Positions 1-11,700 of a stretch of 31,153 bases of DNA are shown here, in pieces; position 1 is the stretch's first letter, and each line of letters starts with the position of its first letter. The DNA is from Christensenella sp. UBA1252. GTDB taxonomy: Bacteria > Bacillota > Clostridia > Christensenellales > CAG-1252. Position numbers and translations under genes: made by a program. Location: contig DBVY01000036.1 in assembly GCA_002308575.1 (NCBI GenBank), positions 55,840 to 86,992 of the forward strand. Reading direction: 5' to 3'. The notes under the pieces are model-generated. The model saw only the letters and a program-made list of their open reading frames with translations, was not told where the DNA came from and ran no database searches.

Positions 1-3000
1 GACCGCCTTCGGGTCCGAAGCCGCCCGCCGCCGATTTAACGTAGATCGTTTGACGGATCGCCGAGGGCAAGCGGAAGGATCCGCCGCGCTCCACGACGTA
101 CAGCGAAACGACGTTATCCGAATAGACGAGCCTGTCTTCCGTGATCACGATCGTAACGGTCAGCGTCTGTTCGAGCACGACGGTCTTGACCGTGTAGGTG
201 CCCGCTTGCTTGATACTTACGCCCGTCGCGTCCCAAGTGACGTCCACTTCGGTTCCCGTGCCGTCTTCGAAGGTGATCCAAAGCTCTCTCGGCAGGTTGA
301 AGTACTCGCCGACGCCCGCGCGGATCGTCGTCGCAAACGGCGAGAGCAACACGCCGCCCGACGTACGCCCGCTGACGTACTGCAATTTCTCGTAATCGAT
401 CTTCTTTTCCACGACCTCGACGGGGATCGTAACGTTCTGATAGCCCGCCTTCTCGTTGCCGTAGCGATAGATCGCGTAATAGGTGCCGCCCGTGTAGGTC
501 AGGTCAACGTTTTCGAAGACCCAACTGCCCGTCTTTCCGTCCTTCGCTTTCAGGACGTACTTGCCGTTTTCAAGCGCGACCGTCCAATCGCCGTTATCGA
601 TGAGCCCGTTTTCGACGGACGCCGTTACGACCTTCGTTCCCTGTCCGTTACGGACGGTCAATTGGATCGTTTCGGGCAGGCGCACGCGGCTTTCGAGCTG
701 GTCGATCGTTATGACCGTTGCCGACTGTACGCCGACCACCAAGGACTGCGTTACGTTGAGTTTGAACTCGTAAAGCTGTCTGCCGCCCATTTCGTCACCG
801 ATCAAAGCGGTCACGTCGTAACTGCCGCCCGTGTAAGCGATCGTTTCGGAGTTGAAGTTGACGCCGTTTGCGACGTACACGACGGGGAGTTCCGCATTCG
901 TGCCGTCCTTAAAGGTAACGGACGCCTTCTTCGGCAATTCGTAAGAGAACGGATCGATCCACACGTCTTGGAGGGTGGAAACCGTTTCGATGACCTTCGA
1001 GGCAACGGAGATCGTGTAAGAAAAGGTCTGCGTGCCGTGTTTTGCGTCGCCGACGACGATCTCATACAGGATATTCGTGCCGCCCTTATAGCTGACCGTT
1101 TCCTTCTTGACGCTGTTCTGGGTAAAGAACACGCCGACGACCGTAAGCTCCGTAAACGTGTTGTTTGACATCAACGCCGTGATCTTATCGCCTTTCTTGA
1201 TGTTCGGCATATTGTAAGGATCTTGCGGCGAAGGCAAGTTATAGTATTCGATGATGTTCTTCTTTACGCCGTCTTCGTTGACGTACAGCGAGCGAATCAA
1301 CTGCAGATGGACGCGGATATTGACTTCGATTTCTTCGCCGTCGTCCGTTTGCGACATATAACCGGTCAGTTCGTTTCCGACCATCGCTTTGACGGTAAAC
1401 ATACCGCCGTAAAAGCTGTAAGTCGGAACGGAGAGAAGTTTGACGTACAGATTACCGGGTTCGGTTCCGCCGACGTCCGCGGACAAGGTAAAGAGCGAGC
1501 CGTCCGGATTCAGGAGCCTGCCCTGCTCGTCCGATTGAATATCCTCGTAAGCGCTCAGCTCGAAGACGCGCGACTGGACGGACAAGAGCGTGATCTCCGC
1601 AAGCGGGAGGGTCACGGGGATCCATTGATAGCCGCTGACGTCGTTTCCGATCTTAACTTTCGAAGTAAAGACGCCGTTTTCTCTGTCCACGTTGAACGCT
1701 TCGGCCCATTCGACGGCGGGAAGGATCATCGTTTCGAGATAGCTCTTTTGGTCCATACGAACGACGACGTTCGCCGGCAAGCCGTCCTTTCCGAGCAAGG
1801 TGTTATAGAGGAAGTCCTCTTCGCCGGTTGCGGAAAGCGCCTCCGCTCTCTCGACCCGTACGTCGAACACGACTCTCTGATAGCCGCCCTCCGCGTTACC
1901 GACGAGGAGTCCGAGCGCCGCGTAGGACGCGCCTTGATAGCCGTAATCGATCGCAACGCTGCTCCAAAGCACTTTAAGCTTCATCGTGTCGCCACCGTCA
2001 AAGATCGCCGTGAGCTCGCTTTCGGGCTTCATCGTCAAGCCGTTCAGTTCGCCGTAGGTGCGGACGGTATAGCCTTCCGCCACGACGTCCACGCCGTTGA
2101 TCAAGAGTCCTTTGATCGTTCTGTTCTTTACTTTGAGCTTGATGGTCTTCGCTTGATAGCCGCCCGTTCTGTCGCCGAGGTAAGCGGTGATCGTGTAGTA
2201 GCCGCCCTCGAAGAAGCCGAGCGCTTCGTTTCCTTCCATCTTGACCGCGTTCGAAATGTTCGCGGTGAGTTTGAGCTCGCCCGAGGTGTTATCCGTAAAG
2301 GTGACGCTCGTGCTCTGCGGCAACGTGCTGTAATCGTAAGGATCGATCTCGAATTCCTCAACGGAAACCGTTTGGACGGTCTTATCCAAAACCTTTACTT
2401 TGATCCTGCCGGGTTGATAGCCGCAGGTGGAATTACCGACGTACACAAGCACGTTATCGTACAAGCCGCCTCGGTAATTGAAGTCGATCGTTGCCTTCGA
2501 CCAGTCGAGGCGATAGGTCCCGACCGTTTCTTTGCAGGTGCAGTCGCAGGTGCAGGTCGGCGTCAGGACGCCGGTGTCTTCATCCACCGTGCCGCAGGAA
2601 CCGCGCGAGATGCAAGACGCGCAAGAGCAACCGCAAACGACCGGCGCCAACGCGTAATACTTGCCCGTTTCGAAGTTGTAGCCGACCGCGCCGCCGACCT
2701 CAACGGTCAACGTTTGCGGGAGCGAAACCTGATAGGGATCGATTTCCACGACGACGTCCGTCGGAACGGTCAGCGTGCGGAAGACGGTCAACACGTCGAA
2801 CGTGTAGGTCTTATAGCCCGCGTTCTTACCGCCGAGCGAGAAGGAAGCCTGAACGGGCACGTTGTTTCCGTGCTGATCCTTCTTATAGACGAGGTTCCAG
2901 TTTCCGATCATCTTGATCGTCGGCGCCGAATTCGTTAAAGCGTCCACGCCCGACTTCACCGGGAATTCGAGATAGACGTTGTTCGGGAAGGCGGAATCGA

Positions 3001-5760
3001 GATACGCGTCGTTTACGATCGCGGTCAAGAGCTCGCCCTTTTCGCCCGTCTGCACGTTATAGGTGTAGATCGCGGGATAGAAGTTTTCGCCCACCGCGAT
3101 CGAATCGAGGTTACGGTTCTTGACGACGACCATGAATTCGACGTTGACGTAACCCGTGCGCGCGTTACCGATTTTGAGGATCGCGCCGTGCGTGTTCGTG
3201 TTGTAACCGCCGAAGACGCCTCCGCCCATCGTAACGTTGACGTTGCGCAGATCCCAAACGGCGTTGATGTAGGTGTTCGTGCCGTCGTTAAAGAAGAGTT
3301 GGACGGTTGACGGGAGCGCGTAATCGTTCTCATACGGGTCGATCTCGATGCGATACTTCGTGTAATCGATCAAGAGGTCGTCCGTGATCTGCGCTTTGTC
3401 CTTCGACACCTTTACGTTATCGATACTCAGCGAGGTGATCAATCTCTTATAGATCTTGACCGGAACGGTTATGAGCTGATAGCCGCCGATCGCGTCGCCG
3501 ATGCGCGCGTCCGCCGTAAAGTCTTGATCGTTCCAATCCGGGAAGTCCTCGGAGTTGATATCCGTGCGGTAATTCTCGTTGATCCAAGTAACGTTCATCG
3601 AGCGCTCCGTTCCGTCCTTGAAGGTGACGGTGACGACGGAGGCAAGATCGTTATCGGAATAGACGTCGAGTTTCTGCTCGCTGATCGAGTTTTCAACGAT
3701 CTCGCGGTTCAAAACGCGGACTTTGATGCCCGAATAGGTCTGATAACCGCAAACGCTGTTTCCGGCACGGATCGCGACCGGGAATTCTTCGTAAAGCAAG
3801 CCGCCGGTGATGCTGCGGAAGCCTTTGTAGCCGTTGATCACGTTGCTGATATCCCAAATGACTTCCACGACGCCCTTTTCACCGTTCGAGAAGGTTGCGT
3901 TGACTTTCTTATAGTAGCTCGCTTCCTGCCTCGGATCGACGCCGCCGTACGGGTCGAAGATCACGGTGTTTTCTTCGTTGAGTTCGACGGAAACGATCTC
4001 GCGGCACGCCACGGTTACGGGCACGTCGTAGGTTTGATAGCCGCCGTACGCGTTGCCGAACTTGACGGTCACGTTCGCCGATCCGCCCTTATAGTTCCAA
4101 ATCTTTCCGACCTCGGTGATATCCCAGATCAGGTTGCTGAACACGTGCGTCGAATCGTCCCTGAACACGGCGATCGCGCTCTTGACGTACGGCGTTTGGA
4201 TCAGATTTCCTTCCGCGTCCGTATAATCGTCCATCGAGAGCGGGTTCACCGAATCGTCGTAGGGATCGAAGTTCATCGCCTCGATCTGCAAGTTCTTGAT
4301 GATCTTGGCCTCAACGACGACGTTGAACGGGATAAGCTGATAGCCCGCGCTTTCCGATCCGATACGCGCATAGGCTTTGAAGCTGCCGCCTCTGTAAGAT
4401 TGATCCACTTCGGAGAGATCCCACGTGATCGGATATCTGCCGCTGTTTTGCGAAGAGAACACGACGATCGCATTGTTGTTTCCGTTCTTATTGTCCGGAT
4501 ACCACTTGCGATCCGTTGCGTCTTCTTCGTAAGGATCGAATTCGTACTTGGACCTGACGGCGGTCAGATCGATCGCGCTGATCGAGCGATCTTGGATCTT
4601 GATCGGAACCTTGATCGTTTGATAGCCCGCGTAATCCTTGCCGATCGTCAACGTTGCGTACTGCGTACCCGCATTGTACTTCACGGAGATACCGGACGGA
4701 TCCCACTTGACTTCCCTGCCCTCGAACGGATAACTGATATTCGCGTTCGCGTCGTAATTGATCGTTACGGCAGCGGGATAGTTGGATTTCTTGGTCGGGT
4801 CGTAATTCTCGTAGTACGCCGCGCCGTTGATGCCCGCGACCACGATGGCGCCCGTGCGGGTCAGATACATCGGATCGATATCGGTAACGACGTTCGTCGT
4901 GTCGAGCATCGAGCCGGTAAACAAACGCTCTTTGATCTTAACGAACACTCTGAAATACTGATAGCCGATCTTATCGTCGCCGTAGCGGAAGACCGCGTAA
5001 GAATTGCTCGAACCGAGATAGGTGTTATCAACCTTGTCGAGATCCCAATCGACGAGCGTCTTCGTGTACTTCGGATTGCCTTCCGCGTCCTTATCACCTT
5101 CGAAGCAAAGGTCAACGTAACGCGGATAGCTGTACAAGCTCTTGCTCTCCGGTTTGCTCGGCTCGTTCGTGCTCGGCTTATACGGGTCGAATTCGAAGGT
5201 GTACTTTTCGTCGATCCGATAATCCACAATCAATTTGCTTTTGAAGACGATCGGAATACGCGGATAGAGGTGATAGCCGATCTTGCTGTCGCCGATATAC
5301 GCGTCCACGTAATAGGTGGCGCCCGCATAACCCGCGGTAAAGCCGGGATCTTCCGTCCAACGGATCTCGTACTCGCGGGTACCGAGCGTTCCGAATTCGG
5401 CTAATACGCGATCGGGAAGTTCCGCGACCGTGCCCGGCTCGAAGGTCAGGAAGTTGCCGCTTACGGGCTTATTCTTGCCCGTCCACTTAAATCCGTGGAT
5501 CTCGGAGAGCGGTTGCGCAAGCACTTCGACTTGCAGTTCTACGTGATAATTTCTCGTGTCGCCGGTACCGAAGGTCAAACCGATCGTATAGACGCCGCCC
5601 TCGTAATTGCTCTTTACGGCGCTGACGTCCCATTCGACGACCTGACCGCCCGCCTCCGTTCCGTCGAAGGTGATGTATCTGCCGTTTTCGCCGTAACCGT
5701 CCGTCATATAGACGTTTATGATCTTCGGCAGGCGATCTTTGAGGCTCTCAACGCGCACTT
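1..5760 (-). repeat. Array of about 18 Ig-like (Big_4-like) repeats
   Basis: Each repeat of about 75-130 residues reads roughly D-P-Y, then V-x-V-x-F-x-D-G-T, V-x-W-x-x-x-x-V, Y-x-G-G-x-Y-x-x-x-A, I-G-N-x-x-x-G-Y-Q and V-x-V-x-x-R-x-I. The D-G-T, V-x-W-D and G-x-Y features are those of bacterial Ig-like group 4 domains; the G-Y-Q signature is specific to this array. G-Y-Q or variants lie near 5555, 5275, 4965, 4625, 4335, 4035, 3745, 3480, 3150, 2815, 2425, 2155, 1890, 1630, 1350, 1015, 795 and 445. The array continues past the left edge or ends just beyond it. It probably acts as a rigid stalk or binding rod. Confidence 0.75.
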
Positions 5761-8700
5761 CGCCGGTTTGCGGATCCACGACGCCCTCTACCATATCGGG
5801 CGTGATCTTCAACGGCAGATCGATCTTGTCGCCTTTGATCATCGGCGTATAGACGCCGTCTATATTCGCGTATTTTACGAGGCGTATCGCGCTGTACGGC
5901 ACCTGCAACGGGATCTTTTTGTTAAAGTTCAAGATACTGCCCAAGATATAGTACGTCGTGGCGACCTCGTCGCTGCCGTCCGAAGGCTTCGAGATCGAGC
6001 CCGGAACGGTGTTCGAAGAGGTGATCCTCGAAGGCGAGGTGTCGACGCCGCCCGTCGGATCCACAAGGAAGGTGCTATCCTGCCAGACGACGGAAACGTT
6101 ATCCCAAACATGGTGCGGTTCGAGCGAACCCGCCACGTACTTGACTTGCGCCTTTTCGGGCAGATCTTCGAGATAATCGGCGATGCCGTCGCCGTTTCGA
6201 TCGATCTCGAAGACGTCCGACAGGGTGCGGACCGTTTTGCCGTCGAATTCGATCTTGACGTTATTCTCGTCCACGACGCCGAGGCGGACGCCGTTCATCG
6301 TGAAGATGATCTGGGTGTACTCGCCTTTTCTGTTCGCAACGCGGAACAGGATCTTGCGGATATAGGACTTCGTGGGCTGTCCGTTTACTTTGCCCGTGTT
6401 GTTCGAATCGAGTTCGATCAAGGCGTAAACGGTGTCGCCCGCCGTAACCTCGGTGAACGGGAAGAACTTCGTGATCAAGTGCATCGCCTGTCCGCCGACG
6501 ACCTCGTCGACCGCGGTGTCAATAAGGCCCGCCACCAACTTCTTCCAGAAGCTGTCCGGCGTTCCGACGACGCCGTCGATGAGCTTGTCTTTGATTCCTT
6601 TATACATAAAGTACGTCGTATAGGCGGACGTTGCGGAAGGCGAATCGAGCGCTTCCAAAACCATGCTGTTCAGCATCTTCATCGTGTCGCGGAGGAGGAG
6701 CGGATCCAAATCTACGCGGATCGTGCTGATCGTGCGGCCAAGGCCGTCGCTGCCGTAAGCGTTCTTCAAATCGGAATCGATCTTCTGCTTCGTGTAGGTT
6801 TGGCAGCTACCCGTGCTGTCGTTGATCATGCTGTAACCGAGGTTCAGCGTAATGCCCGTGACAGGATGCTCTTTCGCGTAGCTGATTTGTTCCGCCGTTA
6901 CGTTATCGCTTCCCTCGCTCTGATCGTCCGGCGAATCGTACTTCGTGCCCGTGTTGCCGGAGATCATGCTCGAAATATCGAACGGAACGCCGATCTTAAA
7001 GTCGGGTTGGATCCTCTGCCAATCCCAATGATCGCCGATTATGCTTCCGAGGATAACGATATAGAGTTTGATCCAAACGTATAAATCTCCGTCCGAATAG
7101 AAAACCGCAAGATCGTCGATCGTACCGATCGCGATTTGGAGCACGTCCCCAACGGCGCTGAGCCAGCCATCCGTCGCGAAATCCCAAATCACGGTGCCGG
7201 CGCCCGGCGTGTCTTCGTAATCGGTCAAAACGTCGTACATTCTCGCAACGATCGAGTGAGGCGGTTTCTCCGTATCGTCCGAAGTTTCGCGATACAGTTT
7301 GATGACAGCTTGTCTTGCGTCACCGGTAACCATCGAACCTGTCATGCTCGTATAATCCGTCTTTTGCGTCAAACGCACGCGCATCGATTCGGCAAGACCC
7401 GCGCCATCCTCGGGCGGATACAAGCCGTCGATCATCGATTCGACCAACGAACCGATCCAGCTTTCGCCGTTATGGTTCGCAAGACCGATCGCACCGCCGA
7501 CCGGAAGCGCGCTGTACGTTGAGAAATCCATTCCGGCAAGGAGGTTCGAGCCCGGCGCCGTGTAATCATAGGAAAGCTCGTTCACGGCAAACACGATCGT
7601 GTCGGTTTGCACCGTAACGCCGTTTTTGTTCTTATCGGGCGCGTTGACGATGAGCGTTATGTTGTCGATGCCCTCGGACAAGGTCAGCGAGAGTTCCGCG
7701 GAGAAGTCCTTCGGAATGCCCGATCTGTCGAGCGCCTGTTGCACCATCGTTTCTTCAATGTTAAAGGTTGCGAACAATCTTTCGAGCATACCCGCGTCGA
7801 TCGTAAGCTTCGCTTGATACGGCGTTTGCGGTTTAGTACCCATCGCGAGCGCTTTCAGGTAAAGCGCCATGTTCGCGTTGTTGATCTCGTAATGGCGCTC
7901 GCCTTCGGCGGCGGCTTCGCTATCGTCTTCCTTTACGAATTCATCCTTGATGCTCGCCGCGTCGCGGATCGCGTCTTCGATCTTCTCGCCGATGCTATGG
8001 ACTTTCAAAACGTCCTGCAAGATCGTCAAGCCGTTCGATTGCAGGTCGACGTCCAAGAGCATGGACAAGGTCTGTTCGAGGTTGATACCGCTCGCGCGCA
8101 GTTTGATCAAGCCGAGATCGCCGATGTCGAGATACAGGCTGCCGCCGTCCTTGGCGATCGTTGTGCCGTCGTAATAAAGACCGATCAACGTCAGCTCGTT
8201 TCTGCCGTCGCTGTATATCAGCTGGATCTTAAAGCTCGTCTGTGAGAAGTCGCGGAAGTTCAAAGCAAGATCGATATTCAAGTTGAACGACCACGTTCCC
8301 GCCACGTTGCGGTTGACGTTTACCGTTCCCGCATCCGCGCCGAGAATACATTCGACGAGCGATTCGAGGAAGTCGAACGTTTGGTTCACGTAACCCATAT
8401 CTGCAAACGCGTCGGTCGTGTTTTGAGCCAGGTTGAAATCCAACGAGGCTTGGAGCTTGAACTGCAAGACGTCGAGTTGCATAATGTCGCTGTAACCCGT
8501 CAGCGTCTTGTAGGTGTTGAGGTTCGAGTTATGAACGCCGCCGTATCTCGGGAAGGTCGTTCCGGAGATCCTGCCCGCATAGGTCGCGGAGGCGTTCGTC
8601 GAGTCGGGCAAATAGATATGCGTCGCGACCGAGGAACCCGTGCGCGCGTTCGTTGCGATCGCGTTCGACGGCGAACCGATTTCAAGGCGCGGTCCTCTGA

Positions 8701-11700
8701 CCTTCATCGTTACGCCGATCCAGTTCGAACCGGTCGTTCCGAAGTCCTCGCCCGACTGTTTCTTGTCGAGGTAGCCGTTCAAAGTGATCGCCCAACCGGA
8801 CGGCGAATCCGCCACGTCGTTTTGATAATAAAGCTCGGCTCTGAACTTGTTCTTGTAATCCTTGATCGCACGCAATGCGCTTCTCGGAATGCTGACGTCG
8901 ATCAGATCCAACAGGAGCATCACCATCGTTATATTCAATCCGACGCCGATCTGCGAATTGCTCATCGAAAGCACGAACTTCGCCTTGGTTCCGTAATCGG
9001 GATCTTTGGAGAGATCGGACGCCGTGTTGTTGATCAGGTCGAGATACTCTTGCAGAACGTACGGCATCGTGCCCTCTTCGTTCTTATCGATTCCGAGCAA
9101 GAGCCACAGCGCGTCCTTCAAGGGCTTGCTGCCCGATTCGCCGCTCGCTTCCGCCACGCTCTCTTCTTCCGCCGCTTCCGCGCTCGAAGTCTTCGTGTAA
9201 TCGTTCCAATAGCTGATATCGAATACGTCCGCGAGCACGCCCGAGAGATCCAATCCTTCGAGTTTCAAGCCGGTCAAGCCGAGCATCGGGAAGGTTGCGT
9301 AAGCGGTTTGGATCGAATTCAAGTAGTACAATCCGATGAGAAGCGTCGTCGTGCTCGTAGAGGGATTGACCTGCGCGATTTCGAGCAAAAGTTCGGTCTT
9401 GGAGCTGTCTTCAAAGTCGAGATACATTTCAAGGCTGATCCGGAGGGTCAGCTGCGTATGCACGTCGCCGTTATCGATAAACAGATCTGTGGCGTCGTTA
9501 TCCACGAGCCCGAGCGTGTCGTCCAAGAAGGATTTCAGATCGAGTTTGATATTCTCCGTGCCGCCCGAGATCGCAATGTCGATCGAAGTCGAGAGATGGA
9601 CCTTCAATTCCTCGATCATCGGATAGTTTTCGTAACCCGATAGGTTGCTCGTAAAGTTATGCGCGTTCGAGAAGCGCGTGTAATCCGTTGACGAGGAACC
9701 CGTGCGCGGTTTAACGACCGCTTGCGCCACGAAGCCCGTCAGCGTCAATCCGACCGAATAGTCCGCGTTCTTCGAAGTCAAGGTAATATACGTTTCCTTC
9801 ATACCTTGCGCGGTCGTCGCTTTAAGTTCCGCTTTTAGGTAGGCTTCGTTGTCATTGCATAGGTACGTTCGATAGCCCATCATCAGCAATAAGTTATTAT
9901 ATAGGTTCGCGTTCAAAACGAAGATACTCATCTTATTGCCGATCTGCGCCGCGCTTGCCAAGCTGTCGAGATAGGGCAAATACTTCGCGATATTCGCGGA
10001 AAGTTGCGTCGCGCGGTTATTCGGGATCTCCACCGCCGCTTCGTCCTTGCATTCGCAGTTGCAATCGACGCCGGCGCATTTCAAAGTTCCGTCGTCGTTC
10101 TTACAGGTTCCCGCCTGCAAGCAAGCCTCGTTGCGACATCCGCATTCCAGCTCGCAATGTCGACAGGTACACGGCGCCCTCTCCGTCTGCCCGTAGAATT
10201 GACAGTCTTCATCGAACAAACAATAATGGTTCAACTGGCAGAAACGGCTCGTACAAACGTAGCAAAGCAGATAGCCGCCCTGCGACATACAGTTTCCGTT
10301 CAAGACGCAGGCTTCGTTCGTACAACCGCATTCGAGCTTGCCGCACTTACAGCCGCACTTATCGCCGTCGCAGATACGGATTCCGTTCTTATAGCAACTG
10401 CCGTTTACCTTACATTTCTCGTCCTTACAGCCGCATTTCAGTTTGCAGTGATTACATTTACAATTCTTATCGGAACAACGCACGACGAGTTTACCGCCGG
10501 AATACATCGTACAGCCTCCCTTATCGATACAATCGGGGCAGGTACAGCCGCAAGGCAGAACGATCGCGCCGAGCGTTTCGAAGTGATCGACGGCGCGCGC
10601 CTTCTCGAAGGCGTCCGTGATCGGCGTTACGATATCTGCTTCGAACTTATACGAACCGAGGTCATACGCCAGCAAATTGACGTAGATATAGCTCTGCTCG
10701 TGCTCGCCGTTTCCTTGGTAATAGACGTACACGCATTTCGCGCCGGGCGCGTCCACGTCGTCGAACGCGAAGGTCAGAAGCACGGTCGAAGACCAAACGT
10801 CCGTCGCGTCGATCTTCAATTCGATCTTCAAAGCGATCGTCTTCTCCGTGGAGCCGTTTTGCGTCGAACGGAGGACGCCGATGACCTGATCGATCATCGT
10901 GCCGAGACCTTTCGTCTTGTCGCCGAACAGCGTGTAACCCGTAAGATCTTTCTTAAAGCTCGCGTCGATACGGATCGTCGTCGTCAGATAGAAGACCTGA
11001 TCGCGCCAGTTGGTGTAGCTGGCGAGCGGCAGGTTATCCTCGGTCGTAACGGTACCGTTCGAGTAATTGTAAATATATTTCTTTTGCTCGTTCGTCAAAT
11101 AGACGCCGCCCGTCGCGTACGCCGAAGCGCCCGATTTGAATTTCGCCGGGAGTTCGGGCGAAATCTCGATCTCGCTTGCGATCAGTTTCATCGAGAACTT
11201 CTGCGCCGCCGTGTAGCTTTCGTAAGGATTGCCGTTCTTATCGACGAACTTAACTTGATCGGTCGCGTTCTCGATCGAATAACTGTCAAAGTCGGGCTCG
11301 GTTTCGTTCGACGAATATCTCCTGACGAGAACGATCTTCACCAAGTTGTTTTCGTTGACGCCCGAAACGTTATTCACGACGTAATCCGAACCGGTCTGTA
11401 TGTTGTAAGACGTGATCGGCAACGTTTCGTTCGAAGAATAGAAGTAAGCGGAATAAGAGGTTCCGCCGAGCGAGGCGAGCGCCTGCTTGGAGAAGGTAAA
11501 CTTATTGCCGGAAATGCTCTTGAAGAAATAGTTGAATTCGTTCTTGCCCGAGATCGTTACGGTTTCCGCGCCTTTGAGTTGTACGCTGCGGGCGACCGTG
11601 GAATTCGTAATGCTCGACGGAGCGACCGGCACGAGCAAGTACAAGAGTTCGAGCTTGATCTTCGAGATATTGTTCGCGTTGATTCCGGACAGCGTGTAAT

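Noticed and set aside
6164..6202. Dockerin domain
   Set aside because: A dockerin needs two calcium loops about 30 residues apart; only one is present and no cohesin or glycosidase context is seen.
9955..10620. 221-codon plus-strand ORF rich in Arg, Ser and Tyr
   Set aside because: It is the antisense of Cys cluster 8 in another frame; its composition follows from the reversed TGC/TGT codons and their neighbours.
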